Source: Acidipila sp. EB88
GTDB lineage: Bacteria > Acidobacteriota > Terriglobia > Terriglobales > Acidobacteriaceae
Reading direction: 5' to 3'
NCBI RefSeq assembly: GCF_003858395.1
Contig: NZ_QWEV01000005.1
Coordinates: 1,860,001-1,924,000 of the forward strand
DNA length: 64,000 nt
A program made the translations under genes and the position numbers. The notes under the pieces were generated by a model, which was not told where the DNA came from, did no database searches, and saw nothing but the letters and a program-made list of their open reading frames with translations. Below, one piece after another: positions 36,807 through 44,834 of the stretch. Position 1 is the stretch's first letter, and each line of letters starts with the position of its first letter.

Positions 36807-38093
36807 ATGGACAATGAAGACAGCCTCATCTTCGTTTCGATCGCTGCCTATCGGGATCTGCAGTTGGTGCCCACAGTGGAGGATTGCCTGCAGAAAGCCA
36901 GCAATCCTGAGTTGCTGCGCTTCGGCGTCTGTTGGCAGCATGGGCCGGACGAACCGGCCTTTCCCTATAGCGACGATCCCCGCTTTCGAGTGCTCGATGT
37001 GGACTGGCGAGAGAGCCAGGGCGCCTGCTGGGCGCGCGCCGAAATCATGAAGCTGTGGCAGGGCGAAGACTGGTTCCTGCAAATTGATTCACACTGCCGC
37101 TTCGCCACGCACTGGGACACGCGGCTGCTCGAGGAGATGGTGCAAACGAACAGCGAGCGCCCCATCCTCACGACGTACGCCGCTCCCTTTGTTCCCGGCA
37201 GGCAGGAAGTACTGGCGGGCAGCCCGCTCATGATCGCATTTCAGTCCTTCACTTCGGACGGTCTCCCCAAGCTCAAGCCGGCAGAGTTCCCGGCAGGAGA
37301 GAAGCCTTCTGCACCCGTGCGGGCGCGCTTTCTCTCTGCGGGCTTCTTGTTCACCCTGGGCCTCTTCGTGGAAGAAGTACCCTATGATCCGGAGCTGTAC
37401 TTCATGGGAGAAGAATCGTCCATGACGGTGCGCGCGTTCACTACTGGCTACGACCTGTTCCACCCGCATGAGTCGCTGGTATGGCATGACTACCTGCGCA
37501 ACGATGCGCGCAAGCACTGGGGCGATCACAACGAAGAGAACTTTGCAGCGAACACGGTAGGCAGCCGATGGAGCGACAGAGACAAGCGCAGCAGAAACAA
37601 GGTGCAGCTGCTTCTACGGGGCAACCCAGTCGACAGCTTCGGCCTGGGCACAAAGCGCTCGCTTGCCGACTATGAGCAGTACGCCGGACTTTCGTTCAGG
37701 CTCTGCAAGGCGCAACTGCCCACTGTGCGCGGGCTGGAGCCGCCAAATGCGGAGCCGCCTGTCGACTGGGCCGAACGCATCCTTCCGTGGATCGCCAAGG
37801 TGACGGTGCCACGAAATGCACTGCCCGCGGGCGCGCTGGATGATCCAGCTTTCTGGTATCTCGGCATCCTGGATGATCAAGGGTACGAGATTACCCGCGT
37901 GGATCTTGAAGCGGAGAAGCTTGTACCTTTGCGTGGCGACAGCGAAGAGCTGGTGCTTTTTTGCGAGTTCCTGTCGGAAACCTCGCCGCAACGCTGGACC
38001 CTGTGGCCGCTTAGTCGATCCAGGGGATGGCTCGACAGGCTGGAAGGGAAGCTGCCACCTGAAGACTGTGCAGTGCTGGAGGAAGAGGCCTGA
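36807..38093 (+). CDS. GlcNAc-type glycosyltransferase (PF11397-like)
   Basis: A 428-residue cytoplasmic glycosyltransferase resembling the GlcNAc-transferase family first seen for Skp1 modification in amoebae. It opens with IFVSIAAYRDLQLVPTVEDC and LLRFGVCWQH, has a DxH sugar-nucleotide site (LQIDSHCRFATHWDTRLL), then LSAGFLFTLGLFVEEVPYDP and YFMGEESSMTVRAFTTGYDL, HPHESLVWHDY. About 130 extra residues follow with no known motif. AAAGGA precedes the ATG. Acceptor unknown; being next to a glucan-active lipoprotein suggests envelope or surface glycan modification. Confidence 0.8.
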   Translation: MDNEDSLIFVSIAAYRDLQLVPTVEDCLQKASNPELLRFGVCWQHGPDEPAFPYSDDPRFRVLDVDWRESQGACWARAEIMKLWQGEDWFLQIDSHCRFATHWDTRLLEEMVQTNSERPILTTYAAPFVPGRQEVLAGSPLMIAFQSFTSDGLPKLKPAEFPAGEKPSAPVRARFLSAGFLFTLGLFVEEVPYDPELYFMGEESSMTVRAFTTGYDLFHPHESLVWHDYLRNDARKHWGDHNEENFAANTVGSRWSDRDKRSRNKVQLLLRGNPVDSFGLGTKRSLADYEQYAGLSFRLCKAQLPTVRGLEPPNAEPPVDWAERILPWIAKVTVPRNALPAGALDDPAFWYLGILDDQGYEITRVDLEAEKLVPLRGDSEELVLFCEFLSETSPQRWTLWPLSRSRGWLDRLEGKLPPEDCAVLEEEA

Positions 38094-38177
38094 GCGCTCG
38101 CAGGCACCAGGCCTCTCAAAGGTGTCGTATCGCTTGTCTCCCTGCTTCGGGGAGCTCGCGCGTATGGCGCTGAGTGG

Positions 38178-39449
38178 CTACTTGTGGAAGTGCATGCAGA
38201 CCGGGGTGTTGGTGTACAAGCCGAAATAGTAGTTGCTGCCCTGGTACTGTCCTGCCGCGGCGATTGGAACCTCGTACGTGCCAGAAAGCGCGGGCGAGAA
38301 GAGCGTGACAGAAGACCACGTCCCCTGGACCTGCTCGTAGAAACCGAGCATGGCCGGGCTGGTGTACGTTTGCTGGGCCACGTTCCACGAGTTCACTTCG
38401 TTCCAGGTGAAGACGTACACGTCGCCATTCGACGCCGTGAGCGCCACCTGCCGCGCCGTGCCCGGCAACCCTACTTCAATCGCCTTCACGACCACCGGGT
38501 TGGAAGCACGATCCCTGGGCAGCACCGTATTCAGGTTGTGGATGTAGGTCGCAGCCAGCTTCGGGCCGCCATCGTCATAGTGGAAGAGACCATAGTACTG
38601 TCCTGCGTAGGCATCCAGTAGTTCATACAGGTAGATAGACGAGTAACCATCCGCTGCCGCGTCCATAATGCCGTTCAACGTCATGTCCGCCTGGGCAAAT
38701 TCGTTGACGCCATCTCCACCATCCGGAACACTGCGATAGCCGAACTCGGTGATCGCTTTTGCCGTGGGATTGCCGCTGTAGAGATAAGTCATGTTTTCTT
38801 CAAACGTGGCTTCGGGCTCCGCACCTTGCTTCGGATAGGGATGGATGTTCGCCTGGTCGAAGGATCCCGGAGAGACAGCTGGATGCAGGTTTAAGCCCGT
38901 AAAGTCGAGTACGGGCACACTCTTGCCCAGCCCCGCATCGGCCTTGGTCGCGCTGTATGTGCCGGTCTGCATTGCTTGTGCTTCCGCTTCGGTCACGCCG
39001 GCTTCGTTGTTGATCTCGTTCAAGCCTTCGACTGAGGTAACACTGCCCGCCTTGTGCTGCAGCAGGGTGTCGACCGCCTGCATGTTCAGGGGGAGTGCGC
39101 ACGCGGCGGTTGAGTTGGAGGGATTGCCGCACTCAGGCCCCTGCGTGGAAATAATCATGTCGGCGAAGATGCCATTATCCAGGAGATACTCGATATCCGG
39201 AAAGTAAAGCCCGGCGGTATAGCCCGGCGAGTTCACTCCATCGCGAATATGTGTAATGCCCAGATATTGAAGATCGGAGAGTACCTGCTTGTAGTTCGAG
39301 TACAGGCCATCTCCATACTCCATGTGAACGTTGACGCCCTGCATGCTTTCAAACTGACTCAGCGGCATGCTCGGCAGGGTTTGTGTTGTGTACTGGCCAA
39401 GAGCGCCAGTAGCAGTGCATAGAAGCGCGGCGACAAGAGGTACTTTCAT
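38178..39449 (-). CDS. Exported clan-A-like glycosyl hydrolase
   Basis: A 423-residue secreted protein with a signal peptide (MKVPLVAALLCTATGALGQ) and a TIM-barrel glycosidase look: LQYLGITHIRDGVNSPGY near beta-2, VTSVEGLNEINNEAG with the expected Asn-Glu acid/base after beta-4, FTGLNLHPAV, ANIHPYPKQG and AITEFGYRS with the likely nucleophile Glu after beta-7. The C-terminal 110 residues form a beta domain. The GH family is uncertain (GH5-, GH39- or GH79-like). AAAGAGGGA precedes the ATG. It is transcribed toward the GlcNAc-transferase; a palindrome (39564-39584) lies upstream. Confidence 0.78.
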   Translation of the reverse strand: MKVPLVAALLCTATGALGQYTTQTLPSMPLSQFESMQGVNVHMEYGDGLYSNYKQVLSDLQYLGITHIRDGVNSPGYTAGLYFPDIEYLLDNGIFADMIISTQGPECGNPSNSTAACALPLNMQAVDTLLQHKAGSVTSVEGLNEINNEAGVTEAEAQAMQTGTYSATKADAGLGKSVPVLDFTGLNLHPAVSPGSFDQANIHPYPKQGAEPEATFEENMTYLYSGNPTAKAITEFGYRSVPDGGDGVNEFAQADMTLNGIMDAAADGYSSIYLYELLDAYAGQYYGLFHYDDGGPKLAATYIHNLNTVLPRDRASNPVVVKAIEVGLPGTARQVALTASNGDVYVFTWNEVNSWNVAQQTYTSPAMLGFYEQVQGTWSSVTLFSPALSGTYEVPIAAAGQYQGSNYYFGLYTNTPVCMHFHK

Positions 39450-39563
39450 TCCCTCTTTGTACTGAGCGCAAAATCATGCAGGAAGATTACGGTCGGCACA
39501 TGCACACACGAATCCACCCCAAGGTACCGTGCTTCGGGAAAGTGTCTAACTCGTGGCAGTGCG

Positions 39564-39584
39564 GGTAGGTAATATTTGCCTACC
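39564..39584. promoter_or_regulatory. Operator-like palindrome upstream of the glycosyl hydrolase
   Basis: GGTAGGTAA and TTTGCCTACC form imperfect inverted halves around an AT-rich centre (GGTAGG at 39564-39569, CCTACC at 39579-39584). The length and symmetry fit a site for a dimeric repressor, 115 bp before the start codon. Confidence 0.4.
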
Positions 39585-39728
39585 ATGTCATTCCTACATG
39601 TGTAGACCTCTGCACGCATAAGTACAGCGAGGCTAGGCTGCTGCCGTGTACTTAGCCCTGTAAACACTGCGTGCACCGCATTCGATGAAAGTGTCGAAAG
39701 CAAACCACAAACCTGGCGGCGACAAACA

Positions 39729-39757
39729 ACAAATGCCACCGAGTAGGTGGCATTTGT
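39729..39757 (-). terminator. Terminator of the TonB receptor gene
   Basis: Perfect 12-bp stem ACAAATGCCACC (39729-39740) with GGTGGCATTTGT (39746-39757) and a five-base loop, followed on the minus strand by TGTTTG. Confidence 0.75.
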
Positions 39758-39776
39758 GTCAGGTACTGCGAAGCAC

Positions 39777-42242
39777 TTAGAAGCCGAACTGCACCGACGC
39801 TGCATACACACGAGGTAGTCCGAGGAACGCCGTGTTGCTGCTTGCGTTAGTGCCCGTGATATCTCCAGGTCCAATCGTTGAGTAATAGTGTTCGTTGGTG
39901 ACGTTGTTCGCCGTGACTCTCCAAATCGATGCTTTGCCGAAGATTCGTTCTTCATAGCGCAGCCCGAAGTCGAAGGTGTTGTAGCCGTCCGTGTAGTGCA
40001 GGTTGGCATCATCCTGCGGACGCCTGCCCACGAACTGCCAGTTTCCGGTCACGACAAGGTTCGCGAGCTTCGGCAAGCGGTACTCGCTCAGCACGTTGGT
40101 CTTATAGTCAGGCGTGCCCACAAAGCGCTTGCCGTTGGTCGCCGCGATGCCCGTGTCGTTGAGGCGCGGGTTCAGCGCCTGGAAGCCGCCGTCCACCAGC
40201 CAGCGATGAAAAAGCGTGCCCTGCGCCTGTATCTCGGCCCCGTAGTTCACCTGCAGGCCAGTGATCTCGAAGACGTTTGCCGCATTTGTGTTCGCGAACG
40301 GCCGCTGGATCCGGAACAGGTCTGTCGTCAGGTTGATGCCGGCAGCCTGGCTCTTGAACCCGACCTCCCACTCCTTGCTGCGGTACGGCGCGAGCGCCTG
40401 GTTCTTGTTGACCGCGCCACCCGGTGCGACGTCTCCCTGTTGCAGGCTGCTCGCAAAAGTTCCATAGAAGGTGGTCGCGGCAGTCGGCTTGTACAGCACG
40501 CTTGCCGACGGACTGATCCCGTTCTTGTTGGACCCGCTGGCACGCACCTGGCCGGGATAGGTGTTGTTATCCACGCCGATCCAGTCCTGGCTTGCCGCAA
40601 GCCGGACAATGAAGTGCCTGGGCAGCGTCAGCATATCGCCGAGATTGAAGCCCTGCTGATGCATCACGGCGGACTGGTACTCGTTCGAGTTCTGATAGAT
40701 GCCGTGGACCGGGAATGGGTAAACGCGCGGAGCTGCAAAGCTGGCAGTGCCCAGTGTCAGGTTCGCTGCCGGCGGCAGGGTGCCATTCGAGTACTGCACC
40801 AAGCTGTAGCCTTCGCTGCCCACAACAACGTCCTGCGTGATCCCCCACTTGCGCACGGTACCCGTGATGTAGCCAAGATCGCTTGCAATGCCGAAGCGCG
40901 GCGCGAAGCTGTCAGCAAGGGATGTGCTGTAATTGCCCGTGTTGCTGGTGATGTTGTTCACGCCCGTCGAGATAAACCGCTCGACGTTCTGCCACAGACC
41001 GCCGGCCATCGCATGCCAGTCCGGAGAAAAGTCGTGCAGTACGCGCGCGCTTGCGCTTTGCGTGGTGAGGTTCACACCTGCATAGCGCTGTCCAAAACCA
41101 ACCACGGTTGGGTCAGGCGCGGCAGGCAGGATGAAGGTGGGTGTGACACCGTTCACCTTTGCCGCAGCGTTGTTAAGTCCGTAAGTGAACCAGCCCGGGT
41201 ATCCGCGCTCAACTATGTCGTAGACGCTGTAGTGCGCGTCCAAAGTGGTTCTGTCGGTTGGCTTTACATCGAAGGCGAACTCGGCAAGCCTGCGGCGCAG
41301 AAAGCTTCCGTCCACATACGATGCACCCTCGCCAATCAGCAGGTTGGAGCGATAGCCGAAGATCTTGTGCGGGCCAAGGCGGCCTCCGAAGTCTCCGTAC
41401 ACCGTGCCGATCGTCTTGTTGTCGTAGTCGAGAGAGATATTATTCGTGCGCTCGTCGGTGGGCCGCTTCAGCACGAAGTTGAACATGCCAGATGGGTTGG
41501 CCGGTCCATACATCGAGGCACCCAGCCCGTTTTCTACTTCGAGCTGGTCGTACTGTTCCATCGCGTTGGCGCCCGTGATGTCGATCGCGAGTCCATCCAT
41601 GCGCGTGTTCTGCGCGACACTGCCCTGGATCCCGCGTGTCTCCGGCCGCAGGATCTGGTCGCCCTGCTGCTCCTGAAAGGCCACCAGCGGCAGATACTTG
41701 ATGGCATCCCGAAGGCTGCGCGCCTGGGTATTCGCAATTTCCTCACTCGGCAACACAGTCACGGTGTAGGGCAGGTTCACGATGGGCGCATTGCCCATCA
41801 CTCCCGTTTGCATCCTGTCTACGAAGTAGCCGTTCTCTGCCGTGCCCAGGACATTGCCGGATACCGTCACCGTCGTGTTGGCATTGCCGAGCGCCAGGGC
41901 CACATCCTGCGACATGCTTCGGCCCGCTGCAATGTTGAGCGAAGACACGGTCACGTTGGAGAATCCATCCTTGCGGACCATCAGCTGGTAAGTTCCCGAC
42001 GCTACGCCTGAAAACGTGTAGGTCCCGGTGGCTGCGGTCAATGTGGACTGCACCGTTTTGCCCGAACCATCGACCAGCGTCACAGTGGCTCCGCCGACCA
42101 CGGACTGATCCGGGTCCCGAACCACTCCGCTCAGGGTTGCGGTTTGTGCCTGCGCTTCCATCGCGGCAAGCATCAGGATGGGCGCGCAAACAAATACGAA
42201 GCGAGCCGAGGAGGGGCGACCGGGTCGACGAAATGGGGACAT
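39777..42242 (-). CDS. TonB-dependent receptor with carboxypeptidase-regulatory-like domain
   Basis: An 821-residue outer-membrane active transporter. After a signal peptide (VFVCAPILMLAAMEAQAQ) there is a CarboxypepD-regulatory-like domain (TATLSGVVRDPDQSVVGGAT, residues 33-115), a plug (VNLPYTVTVLPSEEIANTQA, RSLRDAIKYLP) and a siderophore-receptor-like barrel (YPGQVRASGSNKNGISPSAS; SKEWEVGFKSQAAGINLT) ending VYAASVQFGF with terminal Phe. The plug and barrel resemble ferrichrome-type receptors, but the genomic setting favours an oligosaccharide ligand, so the substrate is open. AAAGGA lies eight bases before the ATG. No TonB/ExbB genes are present in the window. Confidence 0.9.
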   Translation of the reverse strand: MSPFRRPGRPSSARFVFVCAPILMLAAMEAQAQTATLSGVVRDPDQSVVGGATVTLVDGSGKTVQSTLTAATGTYTFSGVASGTYQLMVRKDGFSNVTVSSLNIAAGRSMSQDVALALGNANTTVTVSGNVLGTAENGYFVDRMQTGVMGNAPIVNLPYTVTVLPSEEIANTQARSLRDAIKYLPLVAFQEQQGDQILRPETRGIQGSVAQNTRMDGLAIDITGANAMEQYDQLEVENGLGASMYGPANPSGMFNFVLKRPTDERTNNISLDYDNKTIGTVYGDFGGRLGPHKIFGYRSNLLIGEGASYVDGSFLRRRLAEFAFDVKPTDRTTLDAHYSVYDIVERGYPGWFTYGLNNAAAKVNGVTPTFILPAAPDPTVVGFGQRYAGVNLTTQSASARVLHDFSPDWHAMAGGLWQNVERFISTGVNNITSNTGNYSTSLADSFAPRFGIASDLGYITGTVRKWGITQDVVVGSEGYSLVQYSNGTLPPAANLTLGTASFAAPRVYPFPVHGIYQNSNEYQSAVMHQQGFNLGDMLTLPRHFIVRLAASQDWIGVDNNTYPGQVRASGSNKNGISPSASVLYKPTAATTFYGTFASSLQQGDVAPGGAVNKNQALAPYRSKEWEVGFKSQAAGINLTTDLFRIQRPFANTNAANVFEITGLQVNYGAEIQAQGTLFHRWLVDGGFQALNPRLNDTGIAATNGKRFVGTPDYKTNVLSEYRLPKLANLVVTGNWQFVGRRPQDDANLHYTDGYNTFDFGLRYEERIFGKASIWRVTANNVTNEHYYSTIGPGDITGTNASSNTAFLGLPRVYAASVQFGF

Positions 42243-42603
42243 GAGATTCCTTTAGCCTGCTGCGGTCGCACCGTAGACATGGCCAGTTCGAGTAATGGAC
42301 TGAAAGAAAAGGAGCCGCGCGTGGCTGGCTTGCAGGGACGATGTAACCCCCAGCTATGGGATCCCGGCTGGCACACGCCACGTACAAAGCTCTGTACAGG
42401 CGTCCTGGCGGTCGTCAAGGGAACCATCCAGCTATATCAACTTTAACGGGCTAGAAGCGATGCGTCAATGCGCAGGAAGCCGCACTCGTGGCTCGGCAGG
42501 ATCGACTTCGGAGCGCTCCAGCCGCGGGCAGTCTGCCACTGCGGTACGCTTGTTGCCCGTCTATAAAACCTTGCCGGAAAGCCTTGCGGGTAAACTTCCA
42601 CGT
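42243..42603. other. Divergent intergenic region, TonB receptor / secreted protein
   Basis: About 360 bp carrying a candidate minus-strand promoter (TTGACG at 42418-42413) whose -10 position overlaps a GTACA..TGTAC palindrome, and a plus-strand TATAAA at 42562-42567. No riboswitch signature for cobalamin or thiamin was recognised. Confidence 0.5.
42382..42397. promoter_or_regulatory. Operator-like palindrome in the TonB receptor upstream region
   Basis: GTACAAAGCTCTGTAC is a 14/16 palindrome. It covers the expected -10 position for a TTGACG -35 element at 42418-42413 on the minus strand, as a repressor site would. Confidence 0.4.
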
Positions 42604-44829
42604 ATGAAGACGTGGGGCGCAAGCCTGGTTACCAGCTTTGTTTTGTTTGCCGGAGCACTCAGCGGCTCTGCCCAGGACGCACCGAGCACGCTGCTGTTCC
42701 AGACAGACCACGCCTGGTCGCCAAGAACCAACATCGGTGCCGACACTGTTCTCGTCTATGGCATCGACCCAACGCTCGCGCAGCGCATCAGGACATGGCA
42801 GGCGCACGGCTACAGAACAGCCGTGATGACCGGAGTGGCCTGGGGCCGGTATGCACCCTACCTGCGCGGCGACTTCGACGGCAAAGAGCATTGGGACGAA
42901 ACGCAGCAGGAGAAAAGTGGCAAGCTCATCCTGCATAGCGGGCGAGAGGTGCCTTACATTGCACCGAGCGAAGCGTACGGTCGCTACCTGTCGAGTGGCG
43001 TGCTTGCGGCACTCGATGCTGGTGCACAAGCCGTGTACCTTGAAGAGCCCGAGTTCTGGGCAGATGCCGGCTGGAGCGACAGCTTTAAACGCTCTTGGGC
43101 GGAGCACTATCACACAGCGTGGCAGGCGCCCGACAGTTCGCCCGAGGCACAGTACCGCGCATCGGAGCTGAAGTACTTCCTATATCGCCGCACCCTGCAG
43201 CAGGTCTTTGATGCTGTGCGCGCTTACGGCAAGGCGCACAACCGGGTCATCCCCTGCTATGTGGCCACGCATTCCCTGCTGAACTATGCGCAGTGGCATA
43301 TTGTGAGTCCCGAGTCCTCGCTGCTAGGTGCCGGCGTGGATGGATTCATCGCGCAGGTGTGGACGGGCACTGCCCGCGCGCCCAACGTGTACAACGGCGT
43401 CGCCGGCGAGCGCACCTTCGAGACTGCTTTTCTTGAGTACGGCGCACTCCAGAACATTGCCCGCTCATCCGGCAAGCCGATCTGGTACCTCAATGATCCC
43501 ATCGAGGACAACCCCAATCACTCGTGGACCGACTACCAGCAGAACTGGGAAAGCACCTTGACGGCTTCTCTGCTGCAATCAGCGGTGGCACGCTACGAGG
43601 TGCTGCCGTGGCCGAACCGCATCTTCGACCGGACTGCACTGTACGCCTCCGCCGAGCCGACCTCGTCTCAACCTGCCCCGCCGAAGACGCCGATTCCTCC
43701 CGCCTATGCAACCGAACTGCAGGCCGTCTTTCATGCGTTGGGCGACATGGGGAAGTACAGCGATGCGCACTGGGAGCAGGCGGGCACGATGGGCCTCGGC
43801 GTACTGGTCTCGGATACGTTGATGTTCCAGCGCGCAGAGCCGCAGCCGTCCGATCCCGACCTCAGCAACTTCTATGGCCTTGCCATGCCTTTGCTCAAGC
43901 GCGGCATGCCCGTGGAGCCAGTCGCCATGGAAGACACTTCTGTCGGCGCCGCATCCACAAAGGCCCTTGCTCCATACCGCATGCTGCTGCTCACCTACGA
44001 AGGACAGAAACCTCCCTCTGCGGCGTTTCACGCGTCGCTTGCCCAATGGGTGCGGGCCGGTGGTGTCCTGCTTGTCGTGGACAACGACCACGATCCGTAC
44101 AACAAGGTCGAGGGGTGGTGGAACACGGGCGCGCTGCACTACGCCACACCGCGTGCGCACTTATTTGAATTGCTCGGCCTTGCTCCTGATCCCGTGGGTG
44201 CGCAGCATGTGGGCAAAGGCATCGTGCTCTACTCTCCGCAGAGCCCCACCGCCATGGCATACAGCGGCAGTGGCTCCGATGCTGTTCTCACCCTGGTTCA
44301 CACGGCAGCGGCAGCAGGCAAGGTTGCACTGACCGCGAGCCCCGCCCTTGTGCTGCGTAGGGGGCCGTTTGTAGTCGCTGCAGGCTTATCGCAGGATGCA
44401 GGAAACAAGGTGGCGGCAGCACCATTGGCGACTTCCACCATTGTTCACGGTGACTTGGTCGACCTGTTTCGCGCCGGTCTGGACGAGAGCGGCGAGGCGA
44501 CCATCGCACCGGGCAGGCGTGCCTTGTTTCTCGACGTGAGTTACTTCCCGGCTGGCCTGCCTGCTGTTCTTGCAGCATCCGCCAGGATCACCGGGGAGCA
44601 TGCTACGGCTCACACTCTGGACTTTCGCGCGGATGGCATCGAGGACACCGATGCCGTGGTTCGCATCCTTGCAACAACGCTGCCTTCGCGCATCCTGGTC
44701 GACAACAAGCCGCTTGCGCCGGATCAGTACAGCCAGGGTGGCCGCACGTTGCTGCTGCGCTTCACCAATCGGGCAGAACCGCAGGCGGTGCGGATCGAAT
44801 GGCCCGCGACCCCGTCGCCCGGGAAGTAG
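42604..44829 (+). CDS. Large secreted protein of unknown family, glycosidase-like
   Basis: A 741-residue exported protein (signal MKTWGASLVTSFVLFAGALS) that I cannot place in a named family. The N-terminal half looks like a TIM barrel: IRTWQAHGYRTAVMTGVAWG, AGAQAVYLEEPEFWADAGW with an acidic EEPE after a strand, VIPCYVATHSLLNYAQWHIV, DGFIAQVWTGTAR. The middle (about 340-600) resembles a glutamine-amidotransferase-like domain of GH42-type enzymes (LAPYRMLLLTYEGQKPPSAA, WVRAGGVLLVVDNDHDP). The C terminus is beta-rich. A glycoside hydrolase or a related glycan-binding enzyme is inferred from fold hints and neighbours. The ATG at 42604 lies in the loop of a CCACGT/ACGTGG hairpin. Confidence 0.7.
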   Translation: MKTWGASLVTSFVLFAGALSGSAQDAPSTLLFQTDHAWSPRTNIGADTVLVYGIDPTLAQRIRTWQAHGYRTAVMTGVAWGRYAPYLRGDFDGKEHWDETQQEKSGKLILHSGREVPYIAPSEAYGRYLSSGVLAALDAGAQAVYLEEPEFWADAGWSDSFKRSWAEHYHTAWQAPDSSPEAQYRASELKYFLYRRTLQQVFDAVRAYGKAHNRVIPCYVATHSLLNYAQWHIVSPESSLLGAGVDGFIAQVWTGTARAPNVYNGVAGERTFETAFLEYGALQNIARSSGKPIWYLNDPIEDNPNHSWTDYQQNWESTLTASLLQSAVARYEVLPWPNRIFDRTALYASAEPTSSQPAPPKTPIPPAYATELQAVFHALGDMGKYSDAHWEQAGTMGLGVLVSDTLMFQRAEPQPSDPDLSNFYGLAMPLLKRGMPVEPVAMEDTSVGAASTKALAPYRMLLLTYEGQKPPSAAFHASLAQWVRAGGVLLVVDNDHDPYNKVEGWWNTGALHYATPRAHLFELLGLAPDPVGAQHVGKGIVLYSPQSPTAMAYSGSGSDAVLTLVHTAAAAGKVALTASPALVLRRGPFVVAAGLSQDAGNKVAAAPLATSTIVHGDLVDLFRAGLDESGEATIAPGRRALFLDVSYFPAGLPAVLAASARITGEHATAHTLDFRADGIEDTDAVVRILATTLPSRILVDNKPLAPDQYSQGGRTLLLRFTNRAEPQAVRIEWPATPSPGK

Positions 44830-44834
44830 CCCCA

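Larger units (their letters stand above)
39450..39776. other. Intergenic region, glycosyl hydrolase / TonB receptor
   Basis: It holds the GH upstream region with a palindrome (39564-39584), a possible minus-strand -10 CCTAGCCT around 39629-39636, and the terminator of the TonB receptor gene (39729-39757). No gene was seen. Confidence 0.6.

Noticed and set aside
39888..42011. 707-codon open frame antisense to the TonB receptor
   Set aside because: It is a GC-rich antisense shadow of a clear TonB-dependent receptor: Arg/His/Val-rich, with no domain and no ribosome binding site.
42243..42440. Cobalamin or other riboswitch before the TonB receptor
   Set aside because: No conserved riboswitch boxes could be recognised in the minus-strand leader.
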